64,000 bases of DNA from PALG01 sp964495885 (GTDB lineage Bacteria > Bacteroidota > Bacteroidia > Flavobacteriales > Flavobacteriaceae), in assembly GCA_964495885.1 (NCBI GenBank), contig CAZBWO010000002.1:62001-126000 (forward strand), given 5' to 3'. The notes beneath the pieces were generated by a model. It was not told where the DNA came from. It made no database searches and worked only from the letters and a program-made list of their open reading frames with translations. Of this stretch, positions 1 through 9,700 are shown in pieces. Numbering within the stretch: position 1 is the stretch's first letter; each line of letters starts with the position of its first letter. The translations under genes and the position numbers were made by a program.

Positions 1-2
1 GT

Positions 3-1115
3 GCGAACATCAATATGTACACAACCAATGAATCTATCGTTATTCGAGGGAATACTTTGGTTCGAAACTTTGACAAAACAATGGATCTAATCGAAGAAAT
101 GTTGTTGGAGCCTCGTTGGGATGAAGAAGAATTTAAGCGTATCAAAACGGCTACCATCAACCAGATTAAGCGTTCTGCTGCAGATCCAAATACAGTTGCC
201 AGAAACGTATACAATAAATTACTCTATGGCGAAAACCATATTTTTAGTTATCCAACCATAGGCGATGAAGCTTCCGTAGAGGCAATTACAATTGAAGATT
301 TGAAGGCTTTTTATGAGAAGAATTTTTCACCTAGTATTTCCAATTTCAACATTGTAGGGAAGATAGATCAAGCTAGTGTGATGAATTCCTTGAAAGATTT
401 AGAGTCTAATTGGGCAGCGAAGGAAGTAACTATCCCAGAATATCCTATTGAGAATAATCGAGATAAGTCATCTTTATATTTTGTAGATATTCCAAATGCC
501 AAGCAATCTGTTATTAATATTGGTTATGTTGGATTGCCAAGGAATCATCCAGATTTCTACCCTGTAGAAGTCATGAATTATAAGCTGGGTGGATCTTTCA
601 GTGGAAATGTAAACTTAATTTTGAGAGAAGAAAAAGGATATACCTATGGAGCCCGAACCAACTTTTCTGGAGGCAAAATACCCGGTACATTTACAGCTTC
701 TTCCAGTGTGAGAACAAATACTACCGGGGAATCTGTTGAAATCTTCAGGGATGAGATTGCAAAATACCAACAAGGAATTTCAGAAGAAGATTTGGAATTC
801 ACCAAAAATGCGCTTATCAAGTCTAATGCACGTAGATTTGAGACCCAATTCTCTTTGTTGGGCATGTTACAGGAGATGAGCGCCTATGACCTTCCGAAGA
901 ATTATATTGAAGCAGAAGAGGCAGTTATCAAAAATATGACCTTACAACGTCACCAAGAGTTGGCAAATAAATACCTAGATGAATCTATCATGGCGTATTT
1001 GGTAGTTGGTGATGCAACTACACAATATCCACAATTTAAAGATATGGGCTTTGATGAAGTGATGTTGGTAGATAAAGATGGGGAAAAAGTTGAAATGAAA
1101 GACGTAAAGCAATAA
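3..1115 (+). CDS. M16 family peptidase, C-terminal part (5' end outside window)
   Basis: The reading frame is open from the first bases, so the gene starts upstream and only about 370 C-terminal residues are present. The fragment matches the second half of M16 (pitrilysin/insulinase) zinc peptidases. A proline-rich linker leads into a domain containing LREEKGYTYGA, the arginine/tyrosine motif of the non-catalytic C-terminal M16 domain that helps bind substrate. The HxxEH zinc motif is not here and would lie upstream. In Bacteroidota such proteins are usually secreted and paired with a second M16 gene; that neighbour cannot be seen. The gene ends 21 bases before a strong hairpin and converges with the eCIS locus. 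The family call is solid; the exact role is unknown. Confidence 0.85.
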   Translation, partial: ANINMYTTNESIVIRGNTLVRNFDKTMDLIEEMLLEPRWDEEEFKRIKTATINQIKRSAADPNTVARNVYNKLLYGENHIFSYPTIGDEASVEAITIEDLKAFYEKNFSPSISNFNIVGKIDQASVMNSLKDLESNWAAKEVTIPEYPIENNRDKSSLYFVDIPNAKQSVINIGYVGLPRNHPDFYPVEVMNYKLGGSFSGNVNLILREEKGYTYGARTNFSGGKIPGTFTASSSVRTNTTGESVEIFRDEIAKYQQGISEEDLEFTKNALIKSNARRFETQFSLLGMLQEMSAYDLPKNYIEAEEAVIKNMTLQRHQELANKYLDESIMAYLVVGDATTQYPQFKDMGFDEVMLVDKDGEKVEMKDVKQ

Positions 1116-1136
1116 GCATTTTTTTAGATATTTTTA

Positions 1137-1163
1137 TGTGGGGCGCCCAAAGGGCGCCCCACA
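1137..1163. terminator. 12-bp perfect hairpin between convergent genes
   Basis: TGTGGGGCGCCC (1137-1148), an AAA loop, and its exact complement (1152-1163) form a GC-rich 12-bp stem between the M16 gene and the last eCIS gene (stop at 1170). There is a T-rich stretch on each side but no long T-run directly after the stem. It probably serves as a bidirectional terminator separating the two transcripts. Confidence 0.75.
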
Positions 1164-1169
1164 ATTATT

Positions 1170-2501
1170 TTAAAATATACGATCTTCTTTATGGTATTCC
1201 CTTTTAATTCCTTTTAGTAATAAATTTCTATCAAGCACATTCGATTTTTGATGTAGCACCTGCAGACTACAGTAGTGAATTACATTTACAATATTAGAAC
1301 CACTTAAGTCATATTTTTTTGCAATTAAGGGTAGGTCTAGATCTTCGGAAAGCAACAATTTTTCAGGAAGATTCTTTCTCCAAATCTCTTCCCGTTCTTT
1401 TGCTCCTGGTAGTTCAAAGGGACACAACGACTGAAACCTTCTTGTAAAGGCTTCGTCTATGTTGTCCTTAAAATTGGATGCTAAAATAACCAGTCCCGGA
1501 TGGGATTCTACCCGCTGCAATAAATAGGAAACTTCCTGATTGGCATATTTATCATGCGCATCCCTAACATTGGTACGCTTTCCGAAGATAGAATCTGCTT
1601 CGTCAAAGAAAAGAATCCAATCTTTATGGGCAGCTCTGTCAAATAGATTCGAGAGGTGCTTTTCAGTTTCGCCAATATATTTGGAAACTACTGTAGATAA
1701 ATCAATTCGGTAAACCGGTTTATTGGTATATTTTCCCAGTAAACTAGCCGTAAGTGTTTTTCCAGTTCCTGGCGGACCGTGAAACAAGGCCCGATATCCA
1801 CCTTTAATTCGATGTTTCATGCCCCATTCATTTAGCAAATGATCATTGTGCTCTAGCCAAATTTCGAGTTCCTTGATATGTTTCCATGTTTTTTCATTCA
1901 AGACCAAATCCTCCCAAGCCAATGGGGTCTCTAATTTTTCCGCAGGAAAATCGGTGCTAAGTTTTGGAGAAGGAATAACCCCGGTGGTTAACCGATGAAG
2001 GATATCTTGATGTAATAAAAGCTTTCCGCTCATGATGGGTTCACCATGGGGAACGGTATCCAAATACAGAATTTCATGTGTATGAAAAATATGATCTTCC
2101 TGAAAGTAAGGGATAACTTCAATCCTTTTTTTAAGGTTATTTCCACCTAGGATAAACTGTACGGTTTCGCCCGTGGGAAGAATCCCTCGGTGATTCTTGG
2201 CCTTCACACCTCCAAAGATGGGGAAGTCGGTACCATTAGGAAAAGCATCTGCGACTACTTCCAAGAGAAATTCAGGTAAGAGATGAGGAACCAAAGCCAG
2301 AAATAAGATTACACACTCCTTTTGGGAAAGTTGTTCCTCTTTTGCAAATAGGGCGGGTAGGGAAGTACCCATATTTTCTAATGCAAGTTGTGGGGCTTCA
2401 CTTTCAAAGTCACCTTCCATATTCTGGATTCGCCACGAGATGACTTCCTTTAGAAATGAGAAAACCCTATAGAGTTCTTGATGATTGATTACATGACTCA
2501 T
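1170..2501 (-). CDS. eCIS-associated AAA+ ATPase
   Basis: The 443-residue protein has an N-terminal region of about 200 residues without clear homology, then one AAA+ module. Walker A is GPPGTGKT (residues 242-249) and Walker B is ILFFDEADS (around residue 300). The downstream TRRF, with its arginine pair, is the expected sensor/arginine-finger region. This is the membrane-scaffold or CDC48-like ATPase that accompanies almost all eCIS loci (Afp15/Pvc15 type); it is thought to help assembly or cargo loading, although its role is not settled. Its ATG overlaps the stop of the muramidase gene (ATGA), so the two are translationally coupled. It is the last gene of the long minus-strand locus. Confidence 0.88.
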   Translation of the reverse strand: MSHVINHQELYRVFSFLKEVISWRIQNMEGDFESEAPQLALENMGTSLPALFAKEEQLSQKECVILFLALVPHLLPEFLLEVVADAFPNGTDFPIFGGVKAKNHRGILPTGETVQFILGGNNLKKRIEVIPYFQEDHIFHTHEILYLDTVPHGEPIMSGKLLLHQDILHRLTTGVIPSPKLSTDFPAEKLETPLAWEDLVLNEKTWKHIKELEIWLEHNDHLLNEWGMKHRIKGGYRALFHGPPGTGKTLTASLLGKYTNKPVYRIDLSTVVSKYIGETEKHLSNLFDRAAHKDWILFFDEADSIFGKRTNVRDAHDKYANQEVSYLLQRVESHPGLVILASNFKDNIDEAFTRRFQSLCPFELPGAKEREEIWRKNLPEKLLLSEDLDLPLIAKKYDLSGSNIVNVIHYCSLQVLHQKSNVLDRNLLLKGIKREYHKEDRIF

Positions 2502-3322
2502 GCATTGTATTTTTCATAGGCTTTCGCCAATTTCAAATCGTATTTATTTTCTTTATATCCTGGACCATTGTATCCTTTTGCAAAAGCAGCCCAATCTTTA
2601 TTTTTTAGATGACGGATGAGATTATTTTTCTCACAAAAAATTCCGAACACCTCTAATTGAGCTTTTTCATGGGTATACATATGCGCCACAAAACTATCTA
2701 CTGAAGGAAATCCTAAAAAGCCCCAATGGAATCCCATAATTTGAAATGCTCCGTAAGAGGCCGATTCGTAAGCAGCATCATGTACCCTATCATCATCACT
2801 TAATCCTGCGGCTTTTTCCAAACGGTCGTATTCTTGTTTTCCGCCTTCATAATATTTCTTGGTCCATTTAGAATACAATATATTTTTGGTTCTTTCTGAA
2901 GTAAACTGGGAAGGTTCCAGTCCCTTCTTTTTTAATTGCCGCCAGAATACGTGGCCTTCAAATAAAATGCGCGGCCGACCATCTATTAAGAATCCTTTTC
3001 CACTACTTTCAATTTCATTTACTGCTTTTACAGTGGCGAGCTCTAATTGGTATTGTTGCGCAAATTCCTTTAGGTCTTCTTCAGAAAGAAATTTATTGTT
3101 GAAATGAGTTAGCTGTTGCTGCTGTTCCAATAATTTAGACCAGGTTTTGGGCCCTACCACACCATCAATGACCAATTGATTTTTTGATTGAAAATCTCGT
3201 ACCGCTTTATCAGTATCTTTACCAAAATAGTTGGATACATATACTTCGTAACCTAGTTCAAGTAAAAGTTCCTCAAGCATATATACTTCATTGCCCTGTG
3301 ATCTGTATTTTAAGGTTTTCAT
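2498..3322 (-). CDS. Peptidoglycan-binding N-acetylmuramidase (lysozyme-like)
   Basis: This 274-residue protein has two domains. Residues 1-70 are a PG_binding_1 repeat (DKAVRDFQSKNQL, VIDGVVGPKTWSKLL). Residues 85-270 match the DUF3380/N-acetylmuramidase family, with AVNEIESSGKGFL holding the probable catalytic glutamate and RILFEGHVFW and YGAFQIMGFHW following. It would cut the glycan backbone of peptidoglycan. No signal peptide is visible, so it must act after lysis, be delivered by another route, or be packaged. It sits two bases after the phospholipase gene and overlaps the ATPase gene. It could be a baseplate-loaded lysozyme, an effector, or part of a lysis cassette; the last fits its position best. 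Confidence 0.85.
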   Translation of the reverse strand: MKTLKYRSQGNEVYMLEELLLELGYEVYVSNYFGKDTDKAVRDFQSKNQLVIDGVVGPKTWSKLLEQQQQLTHFNNKFLSEEDLKEFAQQYQLELATVKAVNEIESSGKGFLIDGRPRILFEGHVFWRQLKKKGLEPSQFTSERTKNILYSKWTKKYYEGGKQEYDRLEKAAGLSDDDRVHDAAYESASYGAFQIMGFHWGFLGFPSVDSFVAHMYTHEKAQLEVFGIFCEKNNLIRHLKNKDWAAFAKGYNGPGYKENKYDLKLAKAYEKYNA

Positions 3323-3324
3323 GG

Positions 3325-5841
3325 CTATTGGTTTTGGGTGAGATTATTAATTTCTGAAAATTGCCTCCGTAGCATCGGATGTTCCAAAATGGCTTTTACG
3401 TAGTTTAAACTACTTCTGCTGAGGTGCCTGGAGAGGGTAGGTTCGTAGTATTCCCAAGGATCAAAAAAGGTCTTTTCTGGTTTTTCGGTGAGGGTTAGAA
3501 TTTGACTGTTTTCCGAAGCAAGAAAACCTGTTAGTTTTTCAATAACGGAAGTATCTGCAATTTCACCCCCAATAAAGTTTTCTACATCATTAAGGGAGAT
3601 TTTATGGGGCATAATGATTTTAAAATACTGTACTCTTTCTGGCTGATTGTTAGACCAATTGGCAATGTAATCACTTAAGAATCCGGGGATCTTATCCAAA
3701 TTAAGTCCGGTTTGTAGATCGGCTACAATATTATCTGTTTCTACTTCATTCATTTCAATATGGCTAATACCTTCTTCGGCTTTGAATTTTTCCAATAAAT
3801 AATTCACATACAGGCTTTTGCTATTGATAATCTCTATATAGGCAATTTTTTTGGTTTTCAGGCTGTCCCTATTCTGAAGGATATAATTGTGTACGTCCAA
3901 ACAGCCCAATAAACCACTATTATCTATGGCGCCAGCATCAATAAAATGTCCATAGCCGGGTATTTTCGCAGCCGGACTAAAAACCGGAAAGCGGTTAGTG
4001 GTGGAAACGGCTTGATAGAAAGGCAGTGTAAACTTTTCACCCAGTTCTGAAAGATCTTCGGAAAACGGAAAAATACGATCAAATGTATTTGGTTTTACAG
4101 ACCAAAGGATCCCCCTGTTTCCTTTGGTACCGGCGGTATTCATAATTAAACTAGGGTAATACCCAGTTTTCTGGAAAGTCTCTTGCCAAAAGTCCCGAAA
4201 AGAGATTGCCGATAATTGGTCACTTTTAAGATCCATTATGTGGTTTTGGTATTTACGCATGGCATAGTAGGGGCGATCGCGTATTCCAATCTTCTTATTT
4301 AACGGCCAAATTTTACGGTAACTATCCAGTCCGAAAGTGAGGGTGAGGTCTATGGAAGTATAATTCTGGCGGGAAAGGGTATCTATCTTTTGTTGAATGA
4401 TTTCAAAGTTGGTGCCATGTTCCCTATACAGTCCTGTATAAAGTGCTAATCCTAGAGAGCCACCTGAAGCGCCAGATAATGCGATGGTTTGGTTCAGTAA
4501 TTTTCCGTTGGTTTCTTTTTGAAGGGTATTTAATACGTTAAGGGTCCAAACATTTGCTTTCAGGCCGCCTCCGTGTGAGGCGATAAAGAATAACGTTGGA
4601 TTATCTTTTTCTTCAACGACATCCCAAAATTGGGTTTCCGTCATTTCGGGAACTACGTTTTCTACTAGATCCAATTCATGGGTTTTATTTTCGGAACCAC
4701 TAAACCAAGTAATCAATAGCAGTAAAATAAATACAACACCTGTCCCAAAAATTACTTTGTACCTCTTCGTGGAAAAAAGATCCATTTTTTTGGCAACAAA
4801 AAAGTATTTCCCCAAACTGGCAATGATGAAATAATAGAAATAGAAGAAAGCCAAAAGAATGGGAATACCATTCATGAGCCCCCAACCATAGATGCTAGCA
4901 AAGGTAGCGTAGACTAAAAGTATAATGGAAACCAAAAAATTGAAGTTAAATAAGATCAGGTACCGCTCAGACTTTTCAAAAAACCGAATCCAACCAATAA
5001 ACAGGGAAACCGGTATTAAAAGTGGACTCTCTAAGGTTTCCAATACTTTGGAAGTACGTGTTCTAAGTAATCTGAAAAACACGTAATTGAACATGAGCAT
5101 GTAGCTCGTAAGCAAGAGAGTAATAAAACCACCCGGACTAAAATTTGCGATAAAAAGGGTAATGATAAGCAGTAATAGACTGGAAAGTCCCACAAAGAAA
5201 TAAGTGATGCCCAATCTTTTATAATAAACCTTCAGTTTTTGATCATCATCTTTGTATTTGGTAAACTTTTCTTTGATAACTATGTATACCACCATTGGAA
5301 CTAGTAACAAAACATAAATAATAATCTTCAAGGTGGATAATGGAAAATTTTCAAAGATGAGATTGGGTTGAAAACTACTAATGATGAAGTAAATCCAAAC
5401 AAAGTGAATTAACAATCCAATAGAATATCTAAAATAATTCGCCCAATTGTCTGGTTGGTATCCACTATCTTTTTTGGCTGTATAAATGAAAGCTGGAAAT
5501 TTTTTGAGGGGCCAAAATTTAAAAGGATGCGCCTTATGCCAAACAGTGTAATTACCAGAATTATTGAGATTTGCGGCATAGTAGGTATAAATAGGGTAGT
5601 GCGATAATACTATGGCTAGTGCGTTGATAAAAAGAAAAGCAAGAAACAGCGAAAATTTAGAATTCTTATTCTCCACCAAATCTACCAACATGGTAAAGGC
5701 TTGGTCCATTTGGGTAAGCAGTAGTAGAATAATCCCAATGATCAATAAACTTAAAAAGGAAGCCTTGAAAAAGTTCTTAAATGATCTTTTCAGGTGATTT
5801 AGTACGTCTATAAACTTTCTATAAAATGATTTACTGTCCAT
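3325..5841 (-). CDS. Multi-pass membrane protein with patatin-like phospholipase domain
   Basis: About 390 N-terminal residues form many hydrophobic helices. A cytosolic or periplasmic patatin-like domain follows, with the glycine-rich oxyanion loop SHGGGLKANVW, the nucleophile elbow SGASGGS (Ser459) and the Asp-containing motif DAGAIDNSG (Asp635). Those three motifs define patatin/ExoU-type lipid acyl hydrolases with a Ser-Asp dyad. The longest frame begins with TTG at 5943, inside the preceding gene. I chose ATG at 5841 because AAGGAGG (5848-5854) lies six bases upstream, an unusually good Shine-Dalgarno for this phylum. This gives 838 residues. It sits between an immunity gene and the muramidase gene, so it could be a lysis or release enzyme, an effector, or a phage-type defence protein. 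Confidence 0.8.
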   Translation of the reverse strand: MDSKSFYRKFIDVLNHLKRSFKNFFKASFLSLLIIGIILLLLTQMDQAFTMLVDLVENKNSKFSLFLAFLFINALAIVLSHYPIYTYYAANLNNSGNYTVWHKAHPFKFWPLKKFPAFIYTAKKDSGYQPDNWANYFRYSIGLLIHFVWIYFIISSFQPNLIFENFPLSTLKIIIYVLLLVPMVVYIVIKEKFTKYKDDDQKLKVYYKRLGITYFFVGLSSLLLLIITLFIANFSPGGFITLLLTSYMLMFNYVFFRLLRTRTSKVLETLESPLLIPVSLFIGWIRFFEKSERYLILFNFNFLVSIILLVYATFASIYGWGLMNGIPILLAFFYFYYFIIASLGKYFFVAKKMDLFSTKRYKVIFGTGVVFILLLLITWFSGSENKTHELDLVENVVPEMTETQFWDVVEEKDNPTLFFIASHGGGLKANVWTLNVLNTLQKETNGKLLNQTIALSGASGGSLGLALYTGLYREHGTNFEIIQQKIDTLSRQNYTSIDLTLTFGLDSYRKIWPLNKKIGIRDRPYYAMRKYQNHIMDLKSDQLSAISFRDFWQETFQKTGYYPSLIMNTAGTKGNRGILWSVKPNTFDRIFPFSEDLSELGEKFTLPFYQAVSTTNRFPVFSPAAKIPGYGHFIDAGAIDNSGLLGCLDVHNYILQNRDSLKTKKIAYIEIINSKSLYVNYLLEKFKAEEGISHIEMNEVETDNIVADLQTGLNLDKIPGFLSDYIANWSNNQPERVQYFKIIMPHKISLNDVENFIGGEIADTSVIEKLTGFLASENSQILTLTEKPEKTFFDPWEYYEPTLSRHLSRSSLNYVKAILEHPMLRRQFSEINNLTQNQ

Positions 5842-5924
5842 AAGCAACCTCCTTAAAAGGCTAAATATACCTTTTAACCGAGCTTCTGTAAAGGGGGTTT
5901 TTCCTGTTTTTGAATGTATTTTCC

Positions 5925-6743
5925 CTAAGAAGTAAACATCCAATGTGGAAGGTAGTCAGACTCTACATCTATAGTATACCCTTTAGAATTATTGGCAACC
6001 AAGCACACACAAAGCAGGGGAATGGCTATCCACCCTTCTGAAGCGTTTGCATTTTTTGAATCACTCCAGAACTTCTTGTGGAGTTCAAGTGCTTCTTGAA
6101 GTTCATCATTAAATTCTTTTTCATTGTTACTAAATGCAATCCTATATAAATTTAACTCTGGAAATTTTAAATAAAGAAGATAATCCGCTCTTCCTGAATC
6201 ATTTTCCTTTGGATCTGTAAGCTCAAGAGCCTCTTTTAATAAGTTACTTAAATCAGCATTCGATTGATATAATCCTTTAAGAAATCTTACAATTGCAAAA
6301 TCTACTTCATCACATTTTAACTGTGCTTCCCGCATTAGGCTTTCAGGAACTTCTAATAATTCATTTATGGCCTTTCTATCCCTTGATAATAAAGCTGTGT
6401 AAAAATATTTTGACCAGTTTATAGGGTCTATATAGGCTTTGCTTTGTACAGCATCTACTTCAAAAGTATCATCTAAAACCTTAAGTGAAATTTTACCAGT
6501 TGCTTGTGCATTTCTATAGGTGTCTAAACCTAAGTCTTTTGCAATTTTCAGAATTTTTTTAGTAGTTTCTTTATCTTCTTCAGACACTAGTGCATCTCCT
6601 ATGGCCTCATACGCTTGTTGAAATAGGTTTCCCGCATTTTCTGGTCGTTTAGTAAGCAATGTTTCTAATCTGTCTATTTTGCTTTTGAAATAGGAGACAT
6701 TACTGTTGATCATATTTTCATTAAAGTCATGTCTTTTTACCAT
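5925..6743 (-). CDS. Imm49-like immunity protein for the nuclease-tipped eCIS cargo
   Basis: The 272-residue protein is helical, cytosolic (no signal peptide or TM segment) and acidic. Its layout resembles the Imm49 immunity family: a helical N-terminus, a WSKYFYTALLSRDR segment, a long middle, then W-IAIPLLCVCLVA followed by the C-terminal signature VESDYLPHWMF. Imm49 proteins are found beside polymorphic toxins with nuclease tips. The gene starts 30 bases after the 1549-residue protein that ends in a PD-(D/E)xK domain, which is the classic toxin-immunity order. The family assignment rests on motif memory, not a search. If wrong, it is still likely the antidote because of position. Confidence 0.6.
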   Translation of the reverse strand: MVKRHDFNENMINSNVSYFKSKIDRLETLLTKRPENAGNLFQQAYEAIGDALVSEEDKETTKKILKIAKDLGLDTYRNAQATGKISLKVLDDTFEVDAVQSKAYIDPINWSKYFYTALLSRDRKAINELLEVPESLMREAQLKCDEVDFAIVRFLKGLYQSNADLSNLLKEALELTDPKENDSGRADYLLYLKFPELNLYRIAFSNNEKEFNDELQEALELHKKFWSDSKNANASEGWIAIPLLCVCLVANNSKGYTIDVESDYLPHWMFTS

Positions 6744-6773
6744 AATTTGAATATTATTTTTTAAAGGTACTTA

Positions 6774-9700
6774 TTAATTTGAAAAAGTAGTCACTTTAGC
6801 AGTGGTAACCAATTCACCGGTTGAATGGTTTACTTTCTGACTTACTTGGATATATTTAAGAGTATCATTATCAATAGCATCTTGTATTTTTCTAGCGGTT
6901 GCAATAAGATCCGGATCTCCAGATTCGAGCATATTTTTAACAATATCATCTCTGTATTGAGGAGTTCCTTGTTCTGCACGAATACCCTCTCTTGTTTTTC
7001 TACTTCCTCGACGGGATGACCCTCCTTTAGATTCTACCACAAAAATTTCACCATCTTTTTCATAAACCATATCAAATTCTCCTTGTTTTCCTCCAGGTGT
7101 ATCACTTTTGAGTTTTTTGCTTCCTGGATGATGGGATTCCATATAGGCTTGTGAAGATACTTCTCCTAATTTTTCACTTTCATTCACTACTTTTTGCTGC
7201 GCTTTTTTGTATTGGTCACTATCTTCCCCATACTTTTTTCTGGCAGCTTCCCGCTCCTTAATTGCTTTTTTACGTTCGGAAGTAATGTCTGAAAGTTCAC
7301 TTTGGCGAGCTTCAGAAAAATCTCCATGGTCAACTTTCACATCATCTACTACATCTGCTTCCACATCTGGTTTTTTTGTTCTATTCGGATCAAAGAAATC
7401 TCCTCGATCATTCAATACTTTGTTTGATTTGAATTCTCCAATCGCATTATCTATGCTCCTACGGCCACTTGGATTTTTGTCATTATACTCTCGAAGCTTT
7501 TTGGCCATATCGGCATCAATTTCCCCAGCATCAACTTTCTTTTGAATTTCTGCTTCAAAATCCTTTTGTCTTTTAGTCTGTTTCGTCCCGCTGGACGTAC
7601 TCGCATGTTTGTCTAATTTTGCCTTTCCTTCTGCCGGAAGGTCTACTTTACAGGCTTTAGCTTTAGAACTGAAACGACACCAACCTTGTCCATCTTTTCG
7701 CCTTCTGTAGGTATGGCCATTCACTTCCACCTCCATATCATAATCTTTGGCGAATTCAGAATTTGGATCAATGTCTTTTACGTCATTCTTCTTCGTAGAT
7801 TGTACTTCAGCCATTGCTTCGCTTTGGGTAACTTGGTCTGAATCCTTATGTTTGGATTGTTCCAGTGATTTTTGCTGTTGCTTGTTGGAAGCAGGTGTAT
7901 TTGGAGCATCTACGTCCAAATCTGGTCCTTTGTTAGACTTTCCGAAGAACTTCTGAATTTTCGATTTAAAACCTTGAAGTCCTTTTTTTCCACCGGCAAA
8001 TAACTTTTTAGCACCTGCAGCTGCCCGTGCAGGCATTTTCGCGACAGCTTCAATTCCCTCTTTGGCGCCATTAATGGTTTGTTTTGCAAATGCCCCTGGA
8101 GATTTTGGAACACCTTGCATGAATTTACCAGACTTCATGACCGGTCCCATTTTTACAGCACCAACTCCCTCAACAACTGCCATTGCTCCTGTGAATCCGT
8201 CACTGGCATTTTTCTTCATCTGTTCTGTATTTCCGAATAACTCCCTTGCAGTAGAAGCCGTACCTGCATCATTTAAGTTTTTGATGTATGCCAAACTATT
8301 AAAATATACAGACAGTAATCCTGCAACAATGGCTCCCCAACCTGCATAGGTCATAACGGTGCCCATCCATCCTATAACAGGGCCGGTGATAGGAGAAAGG
8401 GTCCCCCAGGAAATAATAGTGAGTGCAACCATTAAAGCGGTTATCATTCCAGCAATCCCCAGAATAGAAGAAAATACCATCGCAAGGCCCGTAGAAATGT
8501 CTGCTCCAATTTGAAGAAGATTTCCTAACGGATCTTTTTGCCATGCTTCTGCATTAAAAATATTGGCTACCCCACTTAGTGTTTTTTCAAAGCCCCCAAC
8601 TACCCCATCCAGTGAAGCCATGGGATTTACCATGCCTTCTAGCATTCCTTTGGCCATTTGTTGAACGCTAATATTTTTAATATCATCTGTGATTGATTCC
8701 GCGACCAATCGCTCTGCTAGCATTTTTTGCTCTTCCGCAGATAGTCTCCCCATGTTTTGGTCTGCAATATCCAATACACCACCCAATCTAGTAATGCGTT
8801 GTTGATCTACCGCATCAATCTCTGTCTGTCTAGGATCACCTGGGCCTTCGGGTCCAGATGAAAGTTTTACTTCCAGTCTTTTGCCTTCTGTTTCGGCGGT
8901 ACCATCATCTGGTGTTTCCGAAATCATCTTATCCAACGCAGCCATTACTCCATCTTTTTCTTCTGGTTGCATGGCTTGTATTCTTGCTTCTTGCTCTTGT
9001 TCTGGGAGTGCAGCCAGTTCGTAAAGTTGTAATTCTTCAGGGGAAGCTTCTTGTTGTTGTTTTTCTTCCTGCTCTTTTTTAACGCGTTCTTCAGCAGCTT
9101 CTTTGCTTTCAATGGCAGCCATTCCTGCTAAGTATTCATCTTGAAGGGAATTGAGTTCAACCTCCATGACAATAGTTGCCGCTATGAGTTCATCACCAGT
9201 TGCCGCTGCTCTTTCACCATGTTGGCGAATGGTTTCTGGTCCCATTGCGGAATTGTCAATACTGGCCTGACTTTGCTCATTGAGGCCTTTCATCTCGGCA
9301 ACACGACCATCCAATTGAGCGATGATTCCGTCGTTTTCGGTAATTTCAGCTTCAGATTGCTGATTGTCTTTCGATGCCTGTTCCGCATCTTGAATATATT
9401 GTCTAGCCCGTTCACCCGTCTGGGTAATCGCATCATCCATAGATTGTGCCCCGCTAGCTGTTTCTTCCATTTCGCCGCTTTGCTGTTCGGCATCTGCTTT
9501 GGCGTCTGGATCATTTGGGATTTCACTTTTACTTTGGCTCGCCTTTGAGTTTGCATCACTAGCCAATGCTCCAGACTCTCCTTTTCCTTCATCGGCTTCT
9601 TGGGCAAGTCCAGGTGCTTCCGTAGCTACAAATTGTTGGCGTTCTTGACTATCTGTAAGGGCCTTTTTAGAAGTTTCTGAAATTTCTTTCCGCTCTTCGT

